NCBI RefSeq assembly: GCF_039524015.1
Contig: NZ_BAAAGF010000002.1
Span: 612,455-676,454, forward strand
DNA from: Gaetbulibacter_B jejuensis
GTDB taxonomy: Bacteria; Bacteroidota; Bacteroidia; Flavobacteriales; Flavobacteriaceae
Length of the DNA: 64,000 bases
Direction: 5' to 3'
The notes under the pieces were generated by a model. It had not been told where the DNA came from. It did no database searches and saw only the letters and a list, made by a program, of their open reading frames with translations. Each line of letters begins with the position of its first letter. Within the stretch, counting starts at the first letter, position 1. The position numbers and the translations under genes were made by a program. Positions 42,483-49,711 of the stretch are shown here, one piece after another.

Positions 42483-42617
42483 TACCGCCAACGGTTTTGT
42501 GTATGGCTCGTTGCGGGAAATCCGCGAGGATTTTCCGCCGTAAAACGAAGATAGCAAATTGCAATGAATTCCGATTAGGAATTCAGCCGCAATAAGCTAT
42601 ACACGGTGTTCTACGCA
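42483..42617 (-). repeat. attC-like site S23 (family B)
   Basis: Outer boxes TACCGCCAAC and GTTCTACGCA; inner GTGTATGGCTCGTTGCGGG and CGCAATAAGCTATACAC; very close to S8. Confidence 0.78.
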
Positions 42618-42621
42618 GTTT

Positions 42622-43224
42622 TTATTCCTCAACAAGTTCATATCCATAAATTCCGTTTTTGTTTTCTGGGTATATTTTTCTCATAGTCAGATAGTAATCT
42701 TCCAAAAATCGATTCAAGTCCACAAGTCCATTGGTAAAAAACTGAATTGAGTCTTTTTTGTTTTGAACAATTAAAATTCCACGTGTTTTGTCGTCCGACG
42801 TTTTGCGTTGAGCATTTCGTTCAATAAACTTATCAAATTGCCAAACCGTGTCCTTTTCCGATATTTTTTTCTCGTAAACTAAATTCCAATCTGGATTTTT
42901 ATTTTCGTTAAAAGTCAGTTCTTTGAATTCAGTCCGAACTTTTATTGAGTCAGAATGTTTGGTGATTTCAATTCTCTCATAACCTTCGTATGTGCAAACG
43001 GAATGGTCGAAGAAAATTTTTAAAGTGTCTAATTCAGTCATCTTTTTCTTAAAATCGGTTAAGTCCGTATTTAAATCAAAATCAGATGTTTTCTGTTCAG
43101 TTTGAAAGTCATTTTTGGGATTTGCTCTTTTTCCCATTATTGAAACTCCAAAAAGTGAAATTCCAACAAAGCCGACAACTAATATTGTCACAATAATTAA
43201 TGCTATGTCGAATGTTTTTTTCAA
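42622..43224 (-). CDS. Membrane-anchored protein, duplicated cassette copy 2 (cassette 24)
   Basis: 200 residues, about 90% identical to the cassette 7 protein, with the same N-terminal helix and the same unit ends GTTCTACGCA / TGCGTAGAAC. Differences are spread evenly and mostly conservative, so both copies appear to be under selection. As the unit nearest the 5' end of the array, it would be the latest arrival if insertion follows the integron rule. Confidence 0.7.
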   Translation of the reverse strand: MKKTFDIALIIVTILVVGFVGISLFGVSIMGKRANPKNDFQTEQKTSDFDLNTDLTDFKKKMTELDTLKIFFDHSVCTYEGYERIEITKHSDSIKVRTEFKELTFNENKNPDWNLVYEKKISEKDTVWQFDKFIERNAQRKTSDDKTRGILIVQNKKDSIQFFTNGLVDLNRFLEDYYLTMRKIYPENKNGIYGYELVEE

Positions 43225-43226
43225 AT

Positions 43227-43283
43227 TGCGTAGAACGGTCTCGTATAACCGTCAGTTACGGATTTAAAGTTAATGATTTTTAG
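43227..43283 (-). repeat. Half attC-like site S24 (right limit of the array)
   Basis: TGCGTAGAAC, GGTCTC, GTATAACCGTCAGTTACGG and AAAGTTAATG of family A are present, then the match stops. No GTT end and no integrase follow. Confidence 0.65.
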
Positions 43284-43306
43284 AGAGTTGTAGCGTTTGG
43301 TGAATA

Positions 43307-43352
43307 AAAAAGTTCCGATAAGCTATCTGTAATAGTCTCACCGGAACTTTTT
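43307..43352 (-). terminator. Terminator after the YebC-family gene
   Basis: Perfect 11-bp stem AAAAAGTTCCG / CGGAACTTTTT around a 24-nt loop. Confidence 0.65.
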
Positions 43353-43376
43353 AAATAATTATTAATAAGTTTTTAT

Positions 43377-44123
43377 TTACTCAGCAGTTTCTTCCATAGT
43401 GTGATATACGTTTTGTACATCGTCATCTTCTTCAAGCTTTTCTAATAGTTTTTCTACATCTTCAGCTTGTTCTGCAGTAATTGCTTTGGTAACTTGTGGT
43501 ATACGCTCAAATCCTGAAGATAAAATTTCAATGTTATTGGTTTCTAAATAAGCTTGTATTTTTCCAAAACTTTCAAATGGTGCATAAATCATTACACTGG
43601 TTTGCTCGTTTCCATCAGCATCTTGGTCAGTGTCTTCAAATACTTCTTCTACACCAAAATCAATGAGCTCCAATTCTAGTTCTTCAAGATCTATTCCGTC
43701 ACTTTTTACTTTAAAGTTACAGGTATGGTCAAACATAAACACTACCGAACCTGATGTGCCTAAACTACCATCGCATTTATTAAAATAGCTTCTTACGTTT
43801 GCTACTGTTCGTGTATTATTATCAGTTGCAGTTTCAACCAAAATAGCAATACCATGTGGTGCATAGCCTTCAAATAATACTTCTTTATAATCGCCTTGGT
43901 TTTTATCGGACGCACGTTTTATGGCACGTTCAATATTGTCTTTAGGCATGTTTACCGATTTGGCATTTTGTATTACTGCTCTTAACCTGGAGTTACTGTC
44001 TGGATCAGGACCACCTTCTTTAACAGCCATTACAATATCTTTTCCAATACGTGTAAAGGCTTTACTCATTGCAGACCAACGTTTCATTTTTCGCGCTTTA
44101 CGAAATTCAAAAGCTCTTCCCAT
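43377..44123 (-). CDS. YebC/PmpR-family transcriptional regulator or translation factor
   Basis: 248 residues with the family start MGRAFEFRKARKMKRWSAMS (most members have MAGHSKW...). It also has the block RLRAVIQNAKSVNMPKDNIERA, YAPHGIAILVE and CDGSLGTSGSVVFMFD. YebC proteins bind DNA and have recently been linked to ribosome rescue at proline stretches. The differing N-terminus suggests the YeeN-like branch. It is the first housekeeping gene right of the array. Confidence 0.9.
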   Translation of the reverse strand: MGRAFEFRKARKMKRWSAMSKAFTRIGKDIVMAVKEGGPDPDSNSRLRAVIQNAKSVNMPKDNIERAIKRASDKNQGDYKEVLFEGYAPHGIAILVETATDNNTRTVANVRSYFNKCDGSLGTSGSVVFMFDHTCNFKVKSDGIDLEELELELIDFGVEEVFEDTDQDADGNEQTSVMIYAPFESFGKIQAYLETNNIEILSSGFERIPQVTKAITAEQAEDVEKLLEKLEEDDDVQNVYHTMEETAE

Positions 44124-44185
44124 AAATTGTTACTTAATTTAAAATTTTGACCAAATGTAATAAAAATGTAGCGTTGTAAAAACAA

Positions 44186-44476
44186 CTATTCTTGAACTTC
44201 TACAATTGCTTCAATAGCTTCGGCTAGTTTAAAATCTTTTTCGGTAACACCATTGGCACTATGTGTTGAAAGCGAAATGGTAAGTATGTTGTAGACATTG
44301 GTCCAGTTTGGATGATGATTTTGCGCTTCGCATTCAAAAGCTATTCGGCTCATGGCACTAAAGCAGTCTTTAAAATTATCGAATTCAAACTCTACATGAA
44401 TAGCGTTTTCGTAATATTCCCAGTCAGGGAAACGCAATAGTTTTTTTTCTATAGCATCTTGGGTAAGGAGTGTCAT
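44186..44476 (-). CDS. phhB: Pterin-4a-carbinolamine dehydratase
   Basis: 96 residues. The active-site stretch EAQNHHPNWTNVYN (HHP) and ISLSTHSANGVTEKDFKLA are characteristic. The enzyme dehydrates 4a-hydroxytetrahydropterin, recycling the cofactor of aromatic amino acid hydroxylases, or helps Moco-type chemistry in some bacteria. Normal length. Confidence 0.92.
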   Translation of the reverse strand: MTLLTQDAIEKKLLRFPDWEYYENAIHVEFEFDNFKDCFSAMSRIAFECEAQNHHPNWTNVYNILTISLSTHSANGVTEKDFKLAEAIEAIVEVQE

Positions 44477-44525
44477 AAAAGTTAAATAATTTGGTTACCC
44501 TTAAAGGTAATAAATTATTGGTTAA

Positions 44526-44690
44526 TTAACGTGAATAATATGAGTCACTTCGAGTAAAATTCTGCAAGAATTTTGTATCGAGAAGTGTGTTTTTGATAGA
44601 AATTTTCTTGTTTTCGATACAAATTCCACTCATTTTAATAGTGAAATTCACTCTAATTGACGAAAATTTCTTATCCGTTATTCACGTTAA
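44526..44690. repeat. 165-bp inverted-repeat element (MITE/REP-like)
   Basis: Perfect 13-bp terminal inverted repeats TTAACGTGAATAA (44526-44538) and TTATTCACGTTAA (44678-44690). Inside are hairpins such as CACTTCGAGTAAAATTCT / AAGAATTTTGTATCGAGAAGTG (imperfect). No gene inside. Its end supplies the stop codon of the neighbouring RmlD-like gene. Confidence 0.65.
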
Positions 44691-45529
44691 CTATTGTGTT
44701 GTTTTTCCAACTCTTGCAAAACTTGCGTACTTGATATTTGTAAGTGTTTTGGTAGTAGGTTGTATTTAGGTAATACCGCTAAGTATCTATCTTCGTTAGT
44801 GGTAAAAACATGTTTGAAATTAACACGCTTTTGGGTGTGAAGTTTTACAATGTCTTTTATGAATTCATCATGATGAACCAAATCAGTACTTCCTAAATGA
44901 AAGATGCCATATTTATTACGGTTAATGATATAATGTACTTGTTGGGTAATTTTACTGTCAGTAGTCACGTTCATGATAACATTAGGAAAAATTTCTACTG
45001 AAGTCCCTTCTAAAATATGCTGTTGAATTTCCTTTATTCTAGGACATTGTACGCCTAATACTATTGGAAGTCTTAAGATTACTACTTGCTGCTTTGGAAG
45101 ACGCAAAAGCATGTTTTCAACTTTAATTTTAAAGTGTCCGTAAATACTGTTACTAAAGGTTTTATCGAGCTCGTAACTTGGAAATTTGCTATAAGCATCA
45201 AATGCGTTTGCTGAAGAAATGAATATGATTTTACAGTTTTTGTTAGTTTGAAGATACTCAGAAATGTGCTTGTGCGCTGTTACTTGCGCATGAAAATCGC
45301 CTCTAAGTGCTGAAACAATAATGGTAGGTTTTACAGCTTCAATAATTTCAACAACATCGTCTTCTTCAACATCATACTGAAAAAAATGTTGGTTCTTTTC
45401 AAACTCACGTTTAGCAGTTCGGTAGGTGCCAAATGTTCTAAAATATGCACATAGCTCTTTGTAAATGGCGTTACCTAAAAAACCACTTGCACCAAGAATT
45501 AAAACAGTATGTTTGTTTTCGTTTTTCAT
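44687..45529 (-). CDS. RmlD-like NAD(P)-dependent sugar-nucleotide reductase/epimerase
   Basis: 280 residues. Rossmann motif VLILGASGFLGNAIY (GxxGxxG) at the N-terminus and a likely catalytic YxxxK (YGHFK, ~155). It continues as in dTDP-4-dehydrorhamnose reductases (RLPIVLGVQCPR, GIFHLGSTDLVHHDEF). Substrate unknown. The stop codon lies within the inverted-repeat element downstream, so the original C-terminus may have been slightly changed. Confidence 0.75.
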   Translation of the reverse strand: MKNENKHTVLILGASGFLGNAIYKELCAYFRTFGTYRTAKREFEKNQHFFQYDVEEDDVVEIIEAVKPTIIVSALRGDFHAQVTAHKHISEYLQTNKNCKIIFISSANAFDAYSKFPSYELDKTFSNSIYGHFKIKVENMLLRLPKQQVVILRLPIVLGVQCPRIKEIQQHILEGTSVEIFPNVIMNVTTDSKITQQVHYIINRNKYGIFHLGSTDLVHHDEFIKDIVKLHTQKRVNFKHVFTTNEDRYLAVLPKYNLLPKHLQISSTQVLQELEKQHNS

Positions 45530-45551
45530 TTATACTTATAAACTAAACGTT

Positions 45552-46466
45552 TTAAAATATAGATTGGTTAGCGAGTGTAGTAAATTGCTCTAAGGCTTTC
45601 ATGCCAAGTTTAGAGTTTCCGCGTTCATTTAATCCAGGAGACCAAACTGAAATTACAAACTCATTAGGAAGTAAGGCTACAATACCTCCACCAACGCCAC
45701 TTTTTCCTGGTAAGCCAACCTCAAAAGCAAACTCTCCAGCTTCATCATAAAAACCACAGGTGAGCATTATAGCATTAATACGTTTGGCTTGACTTTTAGT
45801 AAGTCGTGCTTTATTAGCAAGACATTTTCCTTTATTAGCAAACAAATGAAAAGCCTTTGAGAGTTGTGTACAAGACATTTGTAATGCACATTGATGAAAG
45901 TAAAAGTCTAAAACCACCTCAACATCATTATTTAAGTTGTTGAATGATTTTAATAGGTTAGCTGCAGCATAGTTGTTAAAACCTGTTTCTTTTTCAGATT
46001 GAGCTACCTTGTAATTGTAATCAATAGTGTTGTCTCCAGTAATATCTCGTATGTAATTTAAAAAATCAGATTTTGGATTTTCTAAATTAGACACGAGAAT
46101 ATCAGCAATTACAATGGCTCCAGAATTAATAAAAGGATTTCTTGGAATACCTTCTTCTAACTCTAAAAGCGAAAGATGATTAAATGGGTTTCCTGAGGGT
46201 TCAACATCTAGTCGTTTCCATAAGTCTGTACCAATAATTGACATTGCATACGCCAAGGATAATACCTTAGAGATACTTTGAATTGAAAAGGACTTGTGCG
46301 CATCTCCAACCGCAAACTGCTCACCAGAGACTAATTGTAAATGAATACCAAAACTATTCAAATCTACAGTTGCCAATTCAGGAATATAACTTGCAATTTT
46401 GCCTTTGTTTTTATCCTTGGTAACTTTTTGACTTATTTGATTTAAAATGTTTTGGTAATCTATCAT
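45552..46466 (-). CDS. glsA: Glutaminase
   Basis: 304 residues, the usual length. It hydrolyses glutamine to glutamate and ammonia. The beta-lactamase-like serine site is SIQSISKVLSLAYAM (SxxK). NPFINSGAIVIADIL, MLTCGFYDEAGEFAF and PGKSGVGGGIVALLP are family blocks. It follows gcvT by 3 bp. Confidence 0.95.
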   Translation of the reverse strand: MIDYQNILNQISQKVTKDKNKGKIASYIPELATVDLNSFGIHLQLVSGEQFAVGDAHKSFSIQSISKVLSLAYAMSIIGTDLWKRLDVEPSGNPFNHLSLLELEEGIPRNPFINSGAIVIADILVSNLENPKSDFLNYIRDITGDNTIDYNYKVAQSEKETGFNNYAAANLLKSFNNLNNDVEVVLDFYFHQCALQMSCTQLSKAFHLFANKGKCLANKARLTKSQAKRINAIMLTCGFYDEAGEFAFEVGLPGKSGVGGGIVALLPNEFVISVWSPGLNERGNSKLGMKALEQFTTLANQSIF

Positions 46467-46469
46467 ATT

Positions 46470-47552
46470 TTAACCTTTGTAAAATGGTAATTTCACTACG
46501 GTTGCAGGAACAGCATTTTTTCTAATTTGAATATTAATTTTACTACCAGCATCTGCAAATACAGTTGGTACATATCCTAATCCAATACCTTTGTTTAATG
46601 AAGGTGACATAGTCCCAGAAGTTACATTACCTATTGTTTTTCCTTGAGAATCTACGATGTCATATCCTTGACGCGGAATTCCTCTTTCGTCTAGCTCAAA
46701 AGCCACTAGTTTACGTTCAGCTCCACGACGCTTTTGGTCTTCTAAAGCTTCAGAGTTTGTGAAAGTTTTAGTGAATTTTGTAATCCAGCCTAAACCAGCT
46801 TCAATAGGAGAGGTTGTATCGTCTATATCATTTCCGTAAAGGCAATAACCCATCTCTAGACGTAGCGTATCTCTTGCTGCTAAACCAATTGGCTTAATGC
46901 CATAATCAGCTCCAGCTTCAAACACTTTGTCCCAAACTTGTTTAACTTCACTGTTTTTGCAGTAAATTTCAAATCCACCACTTCCTGTATATCCTGTTGC
47001 TGAAATAATAACATGCTCAATACCTGCAAAATCACCAACTACAAAATTGTAAAATTTAATATCTGACAAATCATGACTTGATAAGGATTGCATAGCTTCA
47101 ACAGCTTTTGGTCCTTGAATGGCTAATAACGAATAATCTTCGCTTAAATCACGTAGTTCTGCACCTACATCATTTTTAGATTGTAACCAGTTCCAGTCTT
47201 TTTCAATATTACTCGCATTTACTACCAATAAATAAATGTCTTCCTTAATACGATAGATAATTAAATCATCAACAATACCACCATCATCATTAGGCATACA
47301 GCTGTATTGCGCTTTTCCAACAGTAAGTTTTGAAGCATCATTGCTACATGTTTTTTGAATAAGCTCAAGCGCATGAGGTCCTTCAATTAAAAATTCTCCC
47401 ATATGGCTCACATCAAAAACACCAACACCATTTCTTACGGTTTCATGCTCAATGTTTACACCTTCATATTGTACTGGCATATTGTATCCTGCAAAAGGAA
47501 CCATTTTTGCTCCAAGAGCTTGATGTGTTGCTGTTAAGGCGGTATCTTTCAT
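46470..47552 (-). CDS. gcvT: Glycine cleavage system T protein (aminomethyltransferase)
   Basis: 360 residues. It transfers the methylene group from H protein-bound aminomethyl lipoate to tetrahydrofolate. Typical stretches: MVPFAGYNMPVQYEGV, GVFDVSHMGEF, DDGGIVDDLIIYR, GLAARDTLRLEMGYCLYGND and GNVTSGTMSPSL. It is followed by glsA and preceded after 1 bp by a 50-residue membrane-protein ORF. Confidence 0.97.
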   Translation of the reverse strand: MKDTALTATHQALGAKMVPFAGYNMPVQYEGVNIEHETVRNGVGVFDVSHMGEFLIEGPHALELIQKTCSNDASKLTVGKAQYSCMPNDDGGIVDDLIIYRIKEDIYLLVVNASNIEKDWNWLQSKNDVGAELRDLSEDYSLLAIQGPKAVEAMQSLSSHDLSDIKFYNFVVGDFAGIEHVIISATGYTGSGGFEIYCKNSEVKQVWDKVFEAGADYGIKPIGLAARDTLRLEMGYCLYGNDIDDTTSPIEAGLGWITKFTKTFTNSEALEDQKRRGAERKLVAFELDERGIPRQGYDIVDSQGKTIGNVTSGTMSPSLNKGIGLGYVPTVFADAGSKINIQIRKNAVPATVVKLPFYKG

Positions 47553-47553
47553 T

Positions 47554-47706
47554 TTAAAAATCTTTGGTTAGTAAATAAATTATTAGAAAAACAACAGCTA
47601 AAACCAAAATAACTGAAACTATTGCTTTTTTTGGATTTTTACTATTGGGTAGTATTTCAACACTATCACCTAAAAACTCGATTATTAGTAGTAAAAACTC
47701 CTTCAT
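47554..47706 (-). CDS. 50-residue single-helix membrane protein
   Basis: ATG at 47706, stop at 47554. Begins MKEFLLLIIEFLGDSVEILP, then NPKKAIVSVILVLAVVFLII as a membrane helix, ending LLTKDF. It ends 1 bp before the gcvT start, as in a translationally linked pair. No family recognised. Confidence 0.5.
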   Translation of the reverse strand: MKEFLLLIIEFLGDSVEILPNSKNPKKAIVSVILVLAVVFLIIYLLTKDF

Positions 47707-47854
47707 CTATTCGCAAAAGTATATAAAATTATCTGTTTATTTAAACGCCTTAACACTTAAAAAGTTTTACAAAAAAATGTTAATGTAAAGCGATAATTAT
47801 ATTAGCAATACATTATTATTTATTTTTAATTTTTAAGACTAATTAAACAAACTC

Positions 47855-49333
47855 ATGAGAATTTTATTTTCCGTATGTATAATGTTGTTAACCTTAACTG
47901 TAACAGCACAAAAAGGGTTGCCTGAAGATTTTTTAAGTTCAGAATTTCATAAAAATAGAAGAGAAGCTTTACGAGGAAAAATGCCAGAGAATAGTGTGGC
48001 AGTTTTCTTTTCTAATCCTGTTAGAAACAGAGCTAACGATGTAGATTATGTATACCATCAGGATCCTAATTTTTACTACCTCACAGGTTACAAAGAGCCT
48101 CATGCAGTTTTAGTGATATTCTCAGAGCATCAAACCAATTCCGAAGGCAAACGCTACAACGAAATACTATATGTTCAAGAGCGTAATGCTAGAGCAGAAC
48201 AATGGACAGGTTACAGGCTAGGAGTAGAAGGCGCAAAAGAGCAGTTAGGGTTTGAAATGGCTTTTAATGGAAAGGAGTTTTTAGAGTCAGGAATTGATTT
48301 TACTAGTTTTGATTCGGTGTTGTATTTCGATTTTAAAGATGACTATAGAGATTCTAAACGAAACACAGCAGATTTGTACAGTTTAATACAGTCGTTTAAA
48401 CAGCAAATTCATGTGCTAGAAGCTTTTGATATTGATAACAAGAAAGATCAAATCGAAGAGGAGCAAGACACGCAAGTACTGCAATCTAAAGTAAAAACAG
48501 ATACACGAACCTTAGGAAGATTAATGGCAGGTTTGCGAGAAGTTAAAACTGACGAAGAAATGGTATTGTTAAAGAAAGCTGTGCGAATTTCGGCAATGGG
48601 ACAGCGCGAAATTATGAAAGCAATGCATCCTAATATGTCTGAGACTGAAGTACAAGGTGTGCATGAATATGTGTATAAAAAGTATGGTAGCGAGTATGAA
48701 GGTTATCCTAGTATTGTTGGTGCTGGCCATAACGGTTGTGTGCTGCATTATATTGAAAACAATAAAACGAAACTCGGTAATGATTTAGTGCTTATGGATC
48801 TTGGTGCAGAGTATCATGGTTATACAGCAGATGTTACCAGAACCATACCTGCTAACGGTAAGTTTTCGAAAGAACAAAAACAAATTTACGATTTAGTATA
48901 CGAAGCTCAAGAAGCTGGAATTAATGCTACTATAGTAGGAAACTCAACAAGAGATACTGATGCTGCTTCTAGAGAGATAATTAATAAAGGTTTGGTGAAA
49001 TTAGGTATCGCTAAAAATGAAGCTGATGCGAGACAATATTTTCCGCATGGGACTTCACATCATATTGGACTTGATGTTCATGACACTAATTTGAGAGGTG
49101 CTTTTGTACCGAATATGGTGATTACTGTAGAACCAGGTATTTATATTCCTGAAGGTAGCGATTGCGATGAAAAATGGTGGGGAATTGCTGTTCGTATTGA
49201 AGATGACATTTTAATTACTGAAAATGGTCCAATCAACTTATCAGCAGAAGCTCCAAGAAAATCTGATGAAATTGAAGCTTTAATGAAAGAAGAAAGTGTA
49301 TTATCTGGTTTACAATTACCTAAACTAGACTAA
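47855..49333 (+). CDS. Secreted Xaa-Pro aminopeptidase (M24B)
   Basis: 492 residues with signal peptide (MRILFSVCIMLLTLTVTAQ). AMP_N domain (~25-180; FFSNPVRNRANDVDYVYHQD), then the pita-bread catalytic domain with metal ligands in LMDLGAEYHGYTADVTRT (two Asp), HGTSHHIGLDVHD (His), TVEPGIYIP (Glu) and VRIEDDILIT (Glu). It removes N-terminal residues preceding proline in the periplasm. Normal length. Confidence 0.92.
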   Translation: MRILFSVCIMLLTLTVTAQKGLPEDFLSSEFHKNRREALRGKMPENSVAVFFSNPVRNRANDVDYVYHQDPNFYYLTGYKEPHAVLVIFSEHQTNSEGKRYNEILYVQERNARAEQWTGYRLGVEGAKEQLGFEMAFNGKEFLESGIDFTSFDSVLYFDFKDDYRDSKRNTADLYSLIQSFKQQIHVLEAFDIDNKKDQIEEEQDTQVLQSKVKTDTRTLGRLMAGLREVKTDEEMVLLKKAVRISAMGQREIMKAMHPNMSETEVQGVHEYVYKKYGSEYEGYPSIVGAGHNGCVLHYIENNKTKLGNDLVLMDLGAEYHGYTADVTRTIPANGKFSKEQKQIYDLVYEAQEAGINATIVGNSTRDTDAASREIINKGLVKLGIAKNEADARQYFPHGTSHHIGLDVHDTNLRGAFVPNMVITVEPGIYIPEGSDCDEKWWGIAVRIEDDILITENGPINLSAEAPRKSDEIEALMKEESVLSGLQLPKLD

Positions 49334-49596
49334 GCTTTGTAAAAGTATTTTTTTAGTTTCCGCTTTACATAAAAGAATCGTAATGCTCCTATGAGTAATA
49401 ACACAGGAGCAATAATCAACAAGGAATATCCAATAGGAGTAATTTCTTGTAAAATGGTAAGCTTTAATATAGCAACACCAGAGCTCACAAAAACGACAAA
49501 AGTTCTAAAATAGGCTAAAAATGTTCGTTCATTTGCTAATCTAGTGCGTTCAAGAGCAAGAGTGTCAGTTGTTTTTAGTGTAAGCTGTTCTTTCAT
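49330..49596 (-). CDS. DUF202 membrane protein
   Basis: 88 residues. LALERTRLANERTFLAYFRT followed by two helices (FVVFVSSGVAILKLTI, LLIIAPVLLLIGALRFFYVK) is the DUF202 pattern. Function unknown. Its last 4 bp overlap the end of the convergent aminopeptidase gene. Confidence 0.85.
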   Translation of the reverse strand: MKEQLTLKTTDTLALERTRLANERTFLAYFRTFVVFVSSGVAILKLTILQEITPIGYSLLIIAPVLLLIGALRFFYVKRKLKKYFYKA

Positions 49597-49711
49597 GATT
49601 TAAAGATAGCACTATTTACTCGATAATCGAGATTTAAATGCACCAAGGCTTGCCTAGAAATCATAACTGCTTTTCATTCATGCTTCCTGTGCTTGCTGAG
49701 ACAGTTAACTT

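Larger units (their letters stand above)
21885..43283 (-). mobile_element. Integron-like gene cassette array without integrase in the window
   Basis: Twenty-four repeats of about 90-170 bp plus two half repeats separate about 25 units, and every recognised gene is on the minus strand. In most units, the ten bases beginning GTT at one end are the reverse complement of the ten ending AAC at the other end. Examples are GTTGTGCATA/TATGCACAAC, GTTGTGGGCA/TGCCCACAAC and GTTGCCAGTA/TACTGGCAAC. The sequence changes from unit to unit while the pairing is kept. Inner boxes pair inside each repeat (GTATAACCG/CGGTTATAC, GTGTATGG/CTATACAC, GGGTATG/TATACCC). This is the R''-spacer-L'' ... L'-spacer-R' plan of attC sites, with recombination expected at G^TT. 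Strict RYYYAAC/GTTRRRY consensus is met by few sites. No tyrosine recombinase is present, so mobility now is uncertain. Confidence 0.75.

Noticed and set aside
22384..43236. CRISPR array
   Set aside because: Repeats are 90-170 bp, differ in families and are separated by whole genes rather than short spacers; no cas genes.
22384..43236. Insertion sequences or ordinary MITEs as the source of the repeats
   Set aside because: No transposase, no target duplications, and the end complementarity runs across each gene instead of within each repeat.
43237..43376. attI site or integrase remnant at the 5' end of the array
   Set aside because: Only half a family A site and a terminator are seen; no recombinase-like frame.
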